Origin: Pisaster brevispinus
Taxonomy: Eukaryota; Echinodermata; Asteroidea; Forcipulatida; Asteriidae
DNA: 64,000 nt
Reading direction: 5' to 3'
Assembly: GCA_023634235.1 (NCBI GenBank)
Contig: JAMKCF010000002.1
Location: 7,634,722 to 7,698,721 of the forward strand
The notes beneath the pieces were generated by a model. That model worked only from the letters and a program-made list of their open reading frames with translations, was not told the DNA's origin and searched no databases. This document shows, piece by piece, positions 1 to 11,827 of this stretch. Position numbers and translations under genes: made by a program. Position 1 is the stretch's first letter, and every line of letters begins with the position of its first letter.

Positions 1-795
1 GAGAGCAGACTGAGTGAGAGCCAGTAGAAAATTTTGTTATGCTGAAGTACGGGCCTTGTCTGCTGTAGTGATTAGATACCATTACTAACGTCCAGCGCCC
101 CTCACTATGGTTAATGTCAACGCCCTTCTGAGTGACTGACAATCATGCCAATAAACTGTGTGTAGCGGTCGGTGAATGCGGGCCAGGCCGGCCGGCCGAG
201 ACGTAAACGTCCCGCCCATTCAATTCATTCAAATGCAAATTTGACATGACTTTGACGTCGATCTTTACTACCTAATCTTTACCAATGGCTCCCACACAAT
301 GACCAAGGGTGACTTCACAGGAATTATAAGTATAACTAAACACGTGGAAATGTCCACGAGGTACAAACATGTAAGAGCATAATGCAAAGAAGGTTCTCAC
401 GGTTTTGTTGCACAGTAAGTTGTCAAGTAATGAGTTAAAGACACATCACGCATATGCTTTAAAAAAGAAAGAGCCCTAAGTTTAAGACGTAAACAGTTTA
501 CATTATAAATACAATGGATTACATTACAAGCTAACTCCAAACAAATTAATCCTCTGTTGTTGACGATAAAAAGAGAGGAGGCTGCGTGATCTATATGTCT
601 CAGGTCTGGGCTGGAGCTCAGTTCGTCTCGGACTCTCCGCAGTGTGTCAATCAAGTCAGTGCACGTCGGCGTACTCAAAGGAATCGGCGTACTCAAAGGA
701 AATCCCAGGAAAGTTACTTGTGCCTGGTATATTTTGTGTGGTTGTGAATAGGGTGAGCGACAGAGTGTGTTACAAGCATCCGCCCGACGATCGCG

Positions 796-955
796 GATAA
801 TAGGAATTCGGTTACTTGGTTGTAATTAGAGGACTATCCGGTTTATTAATAGGTATCCGCGCCCCTTGCGGATATTCGGTTAGGTCAAAAACGGTATTCG
901 CGGTTACGGTTAGGAAAAGCTATTCGCCATTAACCGGTTATTCAAATTATTCGCC
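796..955. repeat. Degenerate ATTCGGTTA-type repeat
   Basis: The motif (T)ATTCGGTTA and variants such as GGTATCCGC, GGTATTCGCGG and GGTTATTC recur about ten times in 160 bp without exact spacing. It looks like a decayed short-period satellite. Confidence 0.45.
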
Positions 956-1332
956 CAGGCCTACATGTGAGGTCACGCACACTGAACAAAATGAAGACCT
1001 AATTTATCCCTATACAATCCCGCAAACAGAAACCTACGGTCTCTTGTGGCTGATTTGTTACAGATTTTCAAATATTTAAAATAGAAACCTTTAAGATGAC
1101 GTCACGTGACAGGTGATGACGTCATCATGACATCATTGCTTGAGGGGCATAATTGCACCAATGCCTTTCATCACTGAAAGTTTCATTGCAATTGCTCTTT
1201 AGGAACTAGGCAAAAAAACGCATAGAACGAACGTGCGTTATCTCAATGGCTTTTATTACTGAAACAGACAAATAAAAAATAAATAATAATAAAAAAAATA
1301 ATAATAATAACAAAAACTTTAACGAAAACAAG

Positions 1333-1365
1333 AGCTGTTTCGCAGCGCTGCGCTACGAAACAGCT
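1333..1365. repeat. 33-nt near-perfect palindrome after an A-rich tract
   Basis: AGCTGTTTCG at the left pairs with CGAAACAGCT at the right, with AGCGC/GCGCT continuing the stem. An A-rich, AAT-rich tract lies just before it (about 1262-1325). Such a tail plus hairpin is compatible with the end of a retroposon, but no body is recognised. Confidence 0.5.
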
Positions 1366-4094
1366 AATTAAAGCCTACATGTCAAACTTACTGTGTCAAA
1401 CATTCTTATCAACTCTTCTTCATCAAATAAAGTATAATTAAAACTGAATTGAGCCTTAAAAGTCAACTAGGGTTGGGACATTTCACCAGTGTTTACCGGT
1501 TAGCCGTTTCATCATTAAAAAAGGTTGAAATCTAATTCCAGTATTCCTTAAGGTTAAACGGACCTGACAGTAAAAATAATAATAACCCAAGACACTTTCC
1601 AGGGAGAATTATTGATCCCTTTTGTTGATGGAAGAACTGCCTTATCCTAATCCCCTACAAATTGTAAGACAATATTTTTAATCCACTGCAATTTACTACA
1701 TTTTCCTTTGTCATATTTGTAGGCCCACACCTGCTGTTCCTGATTTTGCTGTCAAGACTGGCTATACATGGTGTGTATAGTGTTTTATTTTTTATCCCAA
1801 TGAATCACGAAAGTTGTGTTGATATCTGCTCCTTCTACAAGTCCACTCATAGTTCAGATTGGAATCTGTAGAAACGGTTAAATGGTTAAGGACAGATCCT
1901 AGCTATTTGACAATGTGATTTACAGGAAATTCAGAGACCTACATTTAATTGCTTTGAGTTCAAGCAAAGAATACAAATAATTGACTCTGTTATGCGTTAT
2001 GTAACATACTAATGCTGGTTTATTGAAAATAACAAACAAGTTTATATATCTAAATTTACAACCTTTCATTCTAATTAATGTAATTGGGACATACCGACCA
2101 AAGAAAAATTGAGTTAAAAAAAATTATTGCGTGCGGAACGCTCTGAAAGTACCAACAAATTTTCTCAATGTAATGTACAGTGTACACATGTACTTATACT
2201 GTACAGGGTTTGCCCTCAACCTTTTCAGTGACTAGCCAGCTGGACCAGTTAGCTTGTCATTTCACTGGTCCCCAGCTTTGTCACTAGTCCATAAATGTTA
2301 TATTAAATAAAGATGGTTTTCAACATTGAACTAGCCAGCCAGACTACTTAGAGTGAAGTTTGACTGGTCCTCAGGAGTTTTAACTGCCCAACGGACTACT
2401 GTTAAGGAAGAACGCTGCTGTATAATATTATCTGAGTAACTGATGGCAAATTGTTGTACAAATCTATCAAGTCCTTTTGAGGTATAGCTGGAAATCTAAA
2501 CTTTCACACCATGATGTAAGGACCAGTGAGGTACAGGCATTTTGTTTTTATTGTAAATGAAAATATTCTTTATGGAGAACATTTTATGTGATGAAAACTT
2601 CACCAAATATAATATTGTGGGGCTAGTAATAGGTTTATTATTTTTTATTTTGTAATTATTCATTTGTTTTTCACTTTAATTTTTTTTTTGGGGGGGGCCT
2701 TTTTGCGGAATTTTACAGTCTCTGTCCAAGGTATGTGCTACGCCACATGACCCTTGCATTACTTACAGAGTCTTTTTGTTTCTTACTCCAGTTTAAAAGA
2801 ATAGGCCTATATACATTGTACATGTATGCTGAAGTACAAAAGGGGATGACTTTAATATTGTTGTGGATATTTTCAAATTGACATCATAATTACACATGCT
2901 CCACTTTGGAAATGTTCTCAACAGCCTTGAAGTCATCTTCAGTCAGTTGTCTCTACTCAATCCTTTTCTTTCTGCAGGAGACAAGGGCATGGTGAATCTA
3001 CAAAAGAACACACAATCTTAATAAAAAAGGCATGGGATCCTTAACTCTGTGACCTGGTTACTGTGTAGTTAACATAACCATATACTGATATACAGTGTAG
3101 TAACTACTTAATCTAATGAAGTACCATTTCTATGAGCCACGTACCTTTTTGTTCAAGTCTACAGTCTCAACATGAGGCTTAATGTTTGAAACTTTTTAAT
3201 TAATTGATACTTCTAATGGCCCTTCCAACTTGAAGTATACTGGTCTAGTCCAAATATTATCATCTTACATGTAGCTTCACTTTTAAAACTAAATAATTCT
3301 GAAGTTAAACTAACACCTTCAGCTTCTTTAGTTTACAATTTACACTTACAGTGATTCGGACAAAATATTTACAAAAATCAACATACCTGGTTGTAGACAA
3401 TGGAGAACAATCATTCAATTAAATGTCTTGTTGACAGTTAATATGTAGTACAGGTACACTGTAGGTTTCATGTGTTTCCATGGCACATGGTCAGTGATTA
3501 TACCAGACATGCCAGACAGGCATGGGTTCCAGCCATTATGGCCAGATGAATTCTACTCTTAGAGATTAGTGGGGTTGTCAAAAGAAAAACTGTATGGAAA
3601 CAAATACTGAATTGTTTGAAAGGGAAGTACATAGACAAAAATACTTTTATTAGAATGTTCTATGCATGTCTCATACATCACATTCATTACATGTACCTAG
3701 ATTTTTAATGAGGACATTATTTAGTGCTACCATTTTAAAAATGTATGCATAGCCCAGGAGTGCTACAAAATACCTTGCCTCATTTTTTCGCAGTGCACAG
3801 GCACCGCTGTTCACCACACACAGCGCACAATTTTTTAGACAAAGCAGTGTGCTCCTGAAACCTAGAAACACCCTTTTCACTGAATGGTTGGTTAAGGACC
3901 ATTCAGATTCAAGCGTTGAGTGTGCTTTGACAGCAAACCATCCACGAGTATTGAGTAAGAGGTTTTTGCATGTACATATTTCGGCAAAAAAATTCACATG
4001 TACTGTGAAGTGAATGCATGTACAGTGTGTTGAAGAAAGTTTTATATTAGATGAGTAGTACAAAGGAAATTGACGTTATTGCTGGCTGAAGACT

Positions 4095-4651
4095 ACGAAC
4101 TGACAAACTGTGTACAAATCCACTTTTTATTTCTTCAGTTTTTTGCAAGTTTAGACTACATGTATGTTAACCGAGGCCTACAATTTCATGAAGTTTCAAC
4201 ACTTCAGGAGGTCTACTTTTTAAATTACGATAATTACGCATTGCAATTTTGAACCAATACTGACAATTTTCGCCCCTACTAACTGACACAAAGGTTTAAA
4301 ATACCATTGCAACACACGGCAAACATTCCCACTAACTGACAAAACCTTGGTGTGTTCACGAACTGACACACATGCATTGTTAAATATTGGATGGTGTCAG
4401 TTCGTAGTGACATAAAATGCATGGTTGCATAAATGTTTATCGCCACGAACTGACACAAACATTTCTTACAAAAAGCAGTAAAAAACACTGTACATATGAA
4501 GTTCAAAGTATCAAATTGCCACTGTAAGAAAAATAGTTGAAAATATCTGCAGATTTTTGTAAGAAAGCTTGTTTTAAAGAAAGGTTAAAATTTTAAATGC
4601 TGTTTTCTACAATAGCTACTTTTTACTAGTATCTGCGTGTGTGTCAGTTCA
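4095..4651. repeat. Cluster of ACGAACTGACA motifs in both orientations
   Basis: The core AACTGACA, usually preceded by CG or CT, occurs at about 4098, 4281, 4334 and 4361 and 4448 on the plus strand, and as TGTCAGTTC at about 4395 and 4642 on the minus strand: seven copies in 560 bp of AT-rich DNA. Spacing is irregular, so this is not a simple tandem repeat. No function is known. Confidence 0.5.
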
Positions 4652-4776
4652 TGGCATTACAGATGATATGACTGAGGTTCGTTCTGCTATCGTTTCCCAC
4701 ATGTGGCGACAATACAGCAGAACAAACCTCATCACTGATAAAATAATGATTGATAATCTATAGTACTACTACCAGA

Positions 4777-5535
4777 GCTTGTAGTCGAGTCATCTATGTC
4801 GAGTCCGAGTCTCAAGTAATCGGGTCGAGTCTGAGTCCGAGTCCCGAGTCACTTGGTTCGAGTCTGAGTCCCAGTAACGAATCACTTGTGCCACTTAATT
4901 ACCTAGACCCAGTAACTGGGGCGCTGTAGTCCTTTAAAAAAAATTTGACATCTTCGATCACACTAGCGCCCCAGGAAAGTTCTCACTCTAACAACACAAT
5001 TGTCAATCGGGTACGTGCTTGTCTTGGCACTCGGCTATTTTACACACTGTACGTATACATGTACATACTGTACATCTTGCGCCCCAATACATTGTATGCA
5101 CACTTTACACATTCAGACAATTACAAGCACACCCGTGCAGTGAGTCCGAAAGCGAGAATAGCAAGTTATTGGGCTTAGCCGAAGCTCTAACCAGTCTGTT
5201 GTTCCTTGTTTCAAAATATCTTCTCAAAAAAAAAAATAATGTTTTGAATTTATAAATGTTATGAATGGATTCATCACACATTGAAGATCAAATCAGTGTT
5301 CTTAAAATGTGTGTCATGATTTTTGAAAGTGGTAAAAATTTGGCAAATCTGGTGACAAACTAGTCTGGGAAAAATGGTTGAAACTGCACATAAAAAATAT
5401 GGATATTTTTATCAAAGTTGTCTCGTAGGTAACCCTCTGGTCTGCGACCGTTGGGAGGATGGAGGGTTACGATTATTGCAACTAGTCGAGTTTGAGTCTT
5501 TTGCCGACATGACTCGAGTCAAGTCCGAGACACCG
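4777..5535. repeat. Element bordered by GAGTC-rich blocks
   Basis: Left block 4777-4878 is a run of GAGTCYGAGTC units; right block at about 5484-5533 carries the same units partly inverted (GACTCGAGTC, GAGTCCGAG). The 600 bp between them has no coding capacity that I recognise. The arrangement suggests one diverged repeat element with repetitive ends. Confidence 0.4.
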
Positions 5536-5942
5536 AATTTGTAGCTGGGCAATTCCACGGTTACTCACGTTACAATTTTGGCAGTATACTTTTGAGTTTC
5601 CTTGTGCTATAATTGCTTTACTGAAAAGGTTCAATAACTGATATCCCTGTGGTAGTTAAAGTATACCTAGACCTACTTAAGCACCAAAGACGACTTCCAG
5701 AAAAATGCATTATGTATAAAATTAAAAGACACACAAAAACAGTTACTCACGCTAAATTTTCTGACATGATGTTTGGCAAGTAGAAAATGTAACTTCGTAT
5801 ATCTAGGGGTTGTTTACATCGCACGCAGCGACATAAAGAAGTGCCACGATTTCAGGGCTGCCGCGTGTACACTATGACTATACAGGGCGCTCTAGATTTA
5901 TTAATATTACTAACTACTACGTACTAGTAGCTAGTAGTAGTA

Positions 5943-6945
5943 CAGTCATTTGACCAGTTCGGGATCATTGACCAGTTCGGGATCACTTCAACTTTGCAAC
6001 AACCCCATAATTAAGTTACTTCTGACATTACCAATTTCTGTTGATACATGTGAAGAATAACATGCAATAAACCAACAAACTAAGGTTCCAAACTTCATCA
6101 ACAAATAAATTATGGCCATTTTCTTGAAGTTTGTCTGCGATTTTGATCATTATTTTTAAAAAAAATGTTGGTTGAAAAACGCTGTTAAAACTTCTCACCT
6201 TTAAAATTTGAACGCCAGGGCGAATACAATTTATGTTAAATGCTTAGAATGTGTTACAAATATTTCAGGTAAATACTGAGCAGTCGTCTTGTTTTTTTGA
6301 GGAGACGAAATTACCGAAATCGTCTTTTGGGGGGCATCGTACCCTTGACCAGTTCGGGATCACTCACTACTCAGCATCTCTCATTGCGTCAAATGGTGCC
6401 GCACTCAGTGAGGTAAAATCTTACTGTTGCAGTCGAAAGTTTATTTGTTGCTTTTAAGATACATTTCTTCAACAAATTCTTGTAGGAATATTGGTTTTTT
6501 TATATTTGGGTCAATGTTGCTTTTAGGCGTGCTTCACCTTTTCATTTGCCTTTGCTGTTGTTTTGTGTTTTTGTTGCTGGATTTTTGCGCTGCTGTTGAA
6601 TACACTTGCATGAAATTCTCTGGAGAAAGGAAGTCCATGTCCATGCCAACACACTTGTGAAGTCTGTGTCCTTGAGAGAGTTTTATGAATGGGAGTATTG
6701 GTTTGCAATAGAGGGCAAGCTACTGATTCAGAATAGAATCAACTGATCCTGAACTGGTCAAACAGGTGACAATACTTTTCTCAAAGCCTCTTCAAAAGTA
6801 CTAATCTTTTTTTGTCAGTGGATACTTGGTGAGTTTTATAACATGTTTAGGTAAACTGATAAACTTTTTTGTTTAAAATGTCAAAGAGATTGCAACCAAA
6901 AACAATGTGAATTCAAAAAGTGATCCCGAACTGGTCAAATGACTG
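5943..6945. mobile_element. Tc1/mariner-like non-autonomous TIR element, about 1.0 kb
   Basis: The left end starts CAGTCATTTGACCAGTTCGG (5943) and the right end is its inverted copy (about 6921-6945). Both ends are bordered by TA (5941-5942 and 6946-6947). A TA duplication and CAGT-initiated TIRs are the hallmark of Tc1/mariner-type elements. Extra internal copies of TTGACCAGTTCGGGATCA lie at about 5968 and 6344 in the left orientation and at about 6743 in the right orientation, like repeated transposase-binding sites. The longest internal ORFs (68 and 77 codons) do not look like a transposase, so the copy is probably non-autonomous. Confidence 0.75.
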
Positions 6946-7329
6946 TACCATGGTCCATGGACTAAATGGAGGTAGTGAGGCCTAATTTAAGTTTAATTAA
7001 TTAAGCGACAAACAGAACGAGTAACGTTACCAAACCTAAAACTTTTGAAAAAGACAAATTTTTACCATGTGACTTGGAATTGATCGAATGTATTCCATGC
7101 TTCCACAGAGAAAAAAGAACTTCCAGAAGAATTAACAAACACACGAGATAATGGCATCGGCGTTCCCCCGGCTATGTGCTGTATTTATGTGGGTGGCAGA
7201 TGTTTCGCGTTTCTGCTGTGTGTGGCCGGCCAGGGTCCGTGCGCATATTCCGTGTGGTGTAGTGTGATGTGTACAAATTAGAGCGCCACCAAGTGTCGTT
7301 CCCAGCTAGCTGGGGGAAGGGAGGATCAG

Positions 7330-7670
7330 CAGCCTCGCTACCAAGGGCAGCGCACTCTCGTCACTATACCCCTGGTAGGGATGTACTGAGAAACAACGCT
7401 GGTTAACAACTTTCTAGCGCCTGTAATGGCGCTTGTAGGACGCTTAGTAAGCGCGTGTGAAAATGCAAGTATTTTTACGCGATTCCATTTAAAATGAATC
7501 ACGTTTTTACACGGTCACACTAAACTGCATACAGTTAGACATATCGCAAGATCAAAGGAGAATGAGAGGGGACCAGTTGCTCTTTGTCTTGATGCCTCTT
7601 TTGCGCGTTACCATACTTGAGCGGGCGCGAAGAGTGGATCGACCACAGGCCTAATTTTAAAAAGGTTCTA
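7330..7670 (+). mobile_element. CCTCG-family MITE copy, 3' end missing
   Basis: Begins CAGCCTCGCTACCA and then follows the same order of sequence as the better copies near 48.4 and 49.9 kb (TCGTCACTA, CCCCTGGTAGGGATGT, GCTTGTAGGACGCTTAGTA, AAAATGCAAGTATTTTTACGCG). It loses similarity around 7670 and lacks the CGAGG terminal end. Confidence 0.65.
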
Positions 7671-7984
7671 GCAGAAAACTGTTAAGCAGCTCCATGAAAT
7701 TGGGCCCAAGATACCAGTCATAAATTGTACTTGTGGTATGCTAGTTTGGCTGTAACCTTATTCTGTGGTAAGCATATATTTGTTGTGTAGCTACTTTTTG
7801 AAATTGGGCTCTGATACCAACCTGACCGGATGTTGCCAGATGTTCCTTTGACCATTGACCTATAGCATTCATTTCACACGGAGACTATCGCAGTCAGTTC
7901 ACGCAGATATGGAAAGCTTACGCCACAGCACGTTTAGAATGAAATCCTTGCCATCCAATGAAATCATTATAGGCTTGTAGACCA

Positions 7985-8177
7985 GGGCCCAATTTCAAAG
8001 AGCTGCTTAAGCAGAAAATATTACTTAAAAATTTCCTGCTAAGCAGAAATGAGCAGGATACCAGTCATAAATTGTACGTGTGGTATGCTAGTTTGGCTGG
8101 TAACCTTGTTCTGGTAAGCATAATTTTGTTGTGCCTAGCCATTTTTTGTGCTTAAGCACCTCTATGAAATTGGGCCC
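7985..8177. mobile_element. GGGCCCAAT foldback MITE copy
   Basis: Starts GGGCCCAATTTCAAAGAGC and ends with the inverted GAAATTGGGCCC; GCTTAAGCA-type sequence follows each end. Four fuller copies are present in the window (also near 36.6, 38.6 and 57.6 kb). A damaged piece of the same family sits at about 7683-7712, just upstream. Confidence 0.7.
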
Positions 8178-8784
8178 AGTACCCATCTTTATCCTTGCGG
8201 ATAAAGACAGTGGATGGAACCAATCTAGCACCTTGCGCGGTTGTGTTCCAGACGTTAATACTTTCATGGGCCACACCAAGCGCTTGGCGCGCGCGTGCTC
8301 CGGCCGCTCAGGCAAACTCAGAATCCATTTGATCGTGGAAATTTTTACTCACGGCATGGAGGATCTATGCTCACGGATAATTGTAAAAAAAAACAGTTTA
8401 ATTTTGTTCGGGAGCACGACTGCAAATACAACACAGATATTTTTTCTTGAATCTGAGCAAAACCTTCAGCTCAACTGCATGCAGTATTATGTCACGTGTG
8501 ATGTGACCTTGGTATTTAGTTAATTTGTAAGTTATGATGAATCGTGTATTTTACTAGACAACTTTCAAGTGATTAGGATGCTTCTCTAGATATCGAGGGG
8601 GCAAAATACCTAAAACGATGGAGCAAGAATGAATTTATTTAAAAATCGCAATGTATGGCACGGCACAGACCATTAAGCAATGAACGCACAGACGAACAGA
8701 CAGCCGGGCGGCAAAAACAGAACGTCATGCACGAGCAGCTAAGCCTAGCTTCGCTACACGTCCTAGCTTTGCTACACCATGGGC

Positions 8785-8870
8785 CGGCAGCGCGCCGTAT
8801 CGATACCACTCGTCACTAACCCCTGGGGGATGTACTGAAAAACAGCAATGATGGGCTAACAAAAGTGACT
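8785..8870 (+). mobile_element. Short CCTCG-family MITE fragment
   Basis: GGCAGCGCGCCGTATCGATACC followed by CTCGTCACTAACCCCTGG and GATGTACTGAAAAACA matches the 5' part of the CCTCG family. Both terminal ends are missing. Confidence 0.5.
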
Positions 8871-9605
8871 AGATATAATTTAAAACAAAGATTTTATTTC
8901 AGGAAAAAATATGTACTCGTTTGGCGTGTTTTCTCGTTCTGATACGCGCGAGACTCGCACAGTCTTTTGTCGAGCCTGCGTATGCGCGTTTGACGGGGAC
9001 TGACGTGACGAGGCCGGGGATGAGCGAAGACCTGCTTATTAACGGAGGGGAGGGGGTTGATATATAACACCAAAACGGAGATATATAACCAAACAGACAT
9101 ATGAAGGTAAACCACATACTACAACCGTGCACGTCCTACGGTAACTGCCGCTGGTTCCCTGCTTCTCTTCTTATTTGTAAACGGTATATGTGCTGTTGGT
9201 ACCAGCGCGCTGCCGCGGTTTGGTTAGTCTCTTTTCCGTGTCGTTTGTTCTTCAGTTGTGATGAGCTCATGAATATTAATGATATTACGAGAATACTGAA
9301 TATTAATGCATTTAAATAATAGTCACGGCCCCATACCCCTGTGTGTGCGGACGACGTGAATACGGTACGTACGTCACACTGCTGTGGATTTAAAAATGGC
9401 CGGGCTAGAGAGAGAGGCGACCGTGACAAAAGAACAAGTTTAACTTCACTCTCGGTCTCAGTCTCAGCATTGAGGTCCAGTAGTTAGTAATTCTACCTTC
9501 ATGGTCTCAGTCAGCGATATACCGAGGTACGTTAGTGTAGTTATTTTCAAAGAAATAGTAATTAATTTAAATATTGGTGCTGAAATACTTTTAGTTTTTA
9601 GATCA

Positions 9606-11827
9606 ACCGTACACAACTCAATGGGAAACTACAACCGTGCACAAGTCAATGGGAAACTACAACCATGCACAACTCAATGGGAAACTACAACCATACACAA
9701 CTCAATGGGAAACTACAACCATGCACAACTCAACGGGAAACTACAACCATACACAAGTCAATGGGAAACTACAACCATACACAACTGTATGGGAAACTAC
9801 AACCATGCACAACTCAATAGGAAACTACAACCATGCACAACTCAATGGGAAACTACAACCGTACACAACTCAATGGGAAACTACAACCATGCACAACTCA
9901 ATAGGAAACTACAACCATACACAACTCTACGGGAAACTACAACCATGCACAACTCAATGGGAAACTACAACCATACACAAGTCAATGGGAAACTACAACC
10001 ATGCACAACTCAATGGGTAACTACAACCGTACACAACTCTATGGGAAACTACAACCATACACAACTCTATGGGAAACTACAACCATGCACAACTCAATAG
10101 GAAACTACAACCATGCACAACTCAATGGGAAACTACAACCGTACACAACTCAATGGGAAACTACAACCATGCACAACTCAATGGGAAACTACAACCGTAC
10201 ACAACTCAATGGGAAACTACAACCATACACAACTCTATGGGAAACTACAACCATGCACAACTCAATGGGAAACTACAACCATACACAAGTCAATGGGAAA
10301 CTACAACCATACACAACTCTATGGGAAACTACAACCATGCACAACTCAATAGGAAACTACAACCATGCACAACTCAACGGGAAACTACAACCATACACAA
10401 CTCAATGGGTAACTACAACCGTACACACTCAATAGGAAACTACAACCATACACAACTGTATGGGAAACTACAACCATGCACAACTCAATGGGAAACTACA
10501 ACCGTACACAACTCAATGGGAAACTACAACCGTACACAACTCAATGGGAAACTACAACCGTACACAACTCAATGGGAAACTACAACCGTACACAACTCAA
10601 TGGGAAACTACAACCATGCACAACTCAATGGGAAACTACAACCATACACAAGTCAATGGGAAACTACAACCATGCACAACTCAATGGGTAACTACAACCG
10701 TACACAACTCTATGGGAAACTACAACCATACACAACTCTATGGGAAACTACAACCATGCACAACTCAATAGGAAACTACAACCATGCACAACTCAATGGG
10801 AAACTACAACCGTACACAACTCAATGGGAAACTACAACCATGCACAACTCAATAGGAAACTACAACCATACACAACTCTATGGGAAACTACAACCATGCA
10901 CAACTCAATGGGAAACTACAACCATACACAAGTCAATGGGAAACTACAACCATGCACAACTCAATGGGTAACTACAACCGTACACAACTCTATGGGAAAC
11001 TACAACCATACACAACTCTATGGGAAACTACAACCATGCACAACTCAATAGGAAACTACAACCATGCACAACTCAATGGGAAACTACAACCGTACACAAC
11101 TCAATGGGAAACTACAACCATGCACAACTCAATGGGAAACTACAACCGTACACAACTCAATGGGAAACTACAACCATACACAACTCTATGGGAAACTACA
11201 ACCATGCACAACTCAATAGGAAACTACAACCATGCACAACTCAATGGGAAACTACAACCGTACACAACTCAATGGGAAACTACAACCATACACAACTCTA
11301 TGGGAAACTACAACCATGCACAACTTAATGGGAAACTACAACCATACACAAGTCAATGGGAAACTACAACCATACACAACTCTATGGGAAACTACAACCA
11401 TGCACAACTCAATAGGAAACTACAACCATGCACAACTCAATGGGAAACTACAACCGTACACAACTCAATGGGAAACTACAACCATGCACAACTCAATAGG
11501 AAACTACAACCATACACAACTCTATGGGAAACTACAACCATGCACAACTCAATGGGAAACTACAACCATACACAAGTCAATGGGAAACTACAACCATACA
11601 CAACTCTATGGGAAACTACAACCATGCACAACTCAATGGGAAACTACAACCATACACAAGTCAATGGGAAACTACAACCATGCACAACTCAATGGGTAAC
11701 TACAACCGTACACAACTCAATAGGAAACTACAACCATGCACAACTCAATGGGAAACTACAACCGTACACAACTCAATGGGAAACTACAACCATACACAAC
11801 TCAATGGGAAACTACAACCATGCACAA
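9606..11827. repeat. 28-bp minisatellite, about 79 tandem copies
   Basis: The unit contains CAACTCAATGGGAAACTAC followed by AACC(A/G)T(A/G)CA. Copies differ at a few fixed positions: ACTC/AGTC, CAA/CTA/GTA/TAC before the G-run, GGGAA/AGGAA/GGGTA, and CATGC/CATAC/CGTAC. Variants are linked: all five GGGTAA units (T at 10018, 10410, 10689, 10969, 11697) are followed by CGTAC, and their separations are 14, 10 (minus 1 bp), 10 and 26 units, showing higher-order duplication. One unit near 10421-10436 lacks one A. Because 28 is not a multiple of 3, the plus strand is open in all frames except where AATAG or GGTAA variants make stops, giving spurious ORFs up to 330 codons. The minus strand is closed by a TAG in each unit. 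Confidence 0.97.

Larger units (their letters stand above)
1..4060. other. Non-coding stretch, no supported gene
   Basis: AT-rich sequence with no ORF that resembles a known family and no convincing exon chain. A 17-bp duplication (CGGCGTACTCAAAGGAA) lies at about 667-702 and an octamer-type ATGCAAAT at about 231-238. A 99-codon minus-strand ORF (397-696) is not recognised. Around 2215-2400 there are diverged, partly inverted ACTAGCCAGC/CTGGTCC motifs typical of an old repeat. Confidence 0.5.

Noticed and set aside
397..696. 99-codon minus-strand ORF as a gene
   Set aside because: No recognised family, no splice partners and no codon-level evidence that I can give.
8131..8523. 130-codon plus-strand ORF
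   Set aside because: Its first part lies in the GGGCCCAAT MITE end, and no protein family is seen.
9606..11827. CRISPR array
   Set aside because: Units are contiguous with no spacers, and the DNA is eukaryotic.
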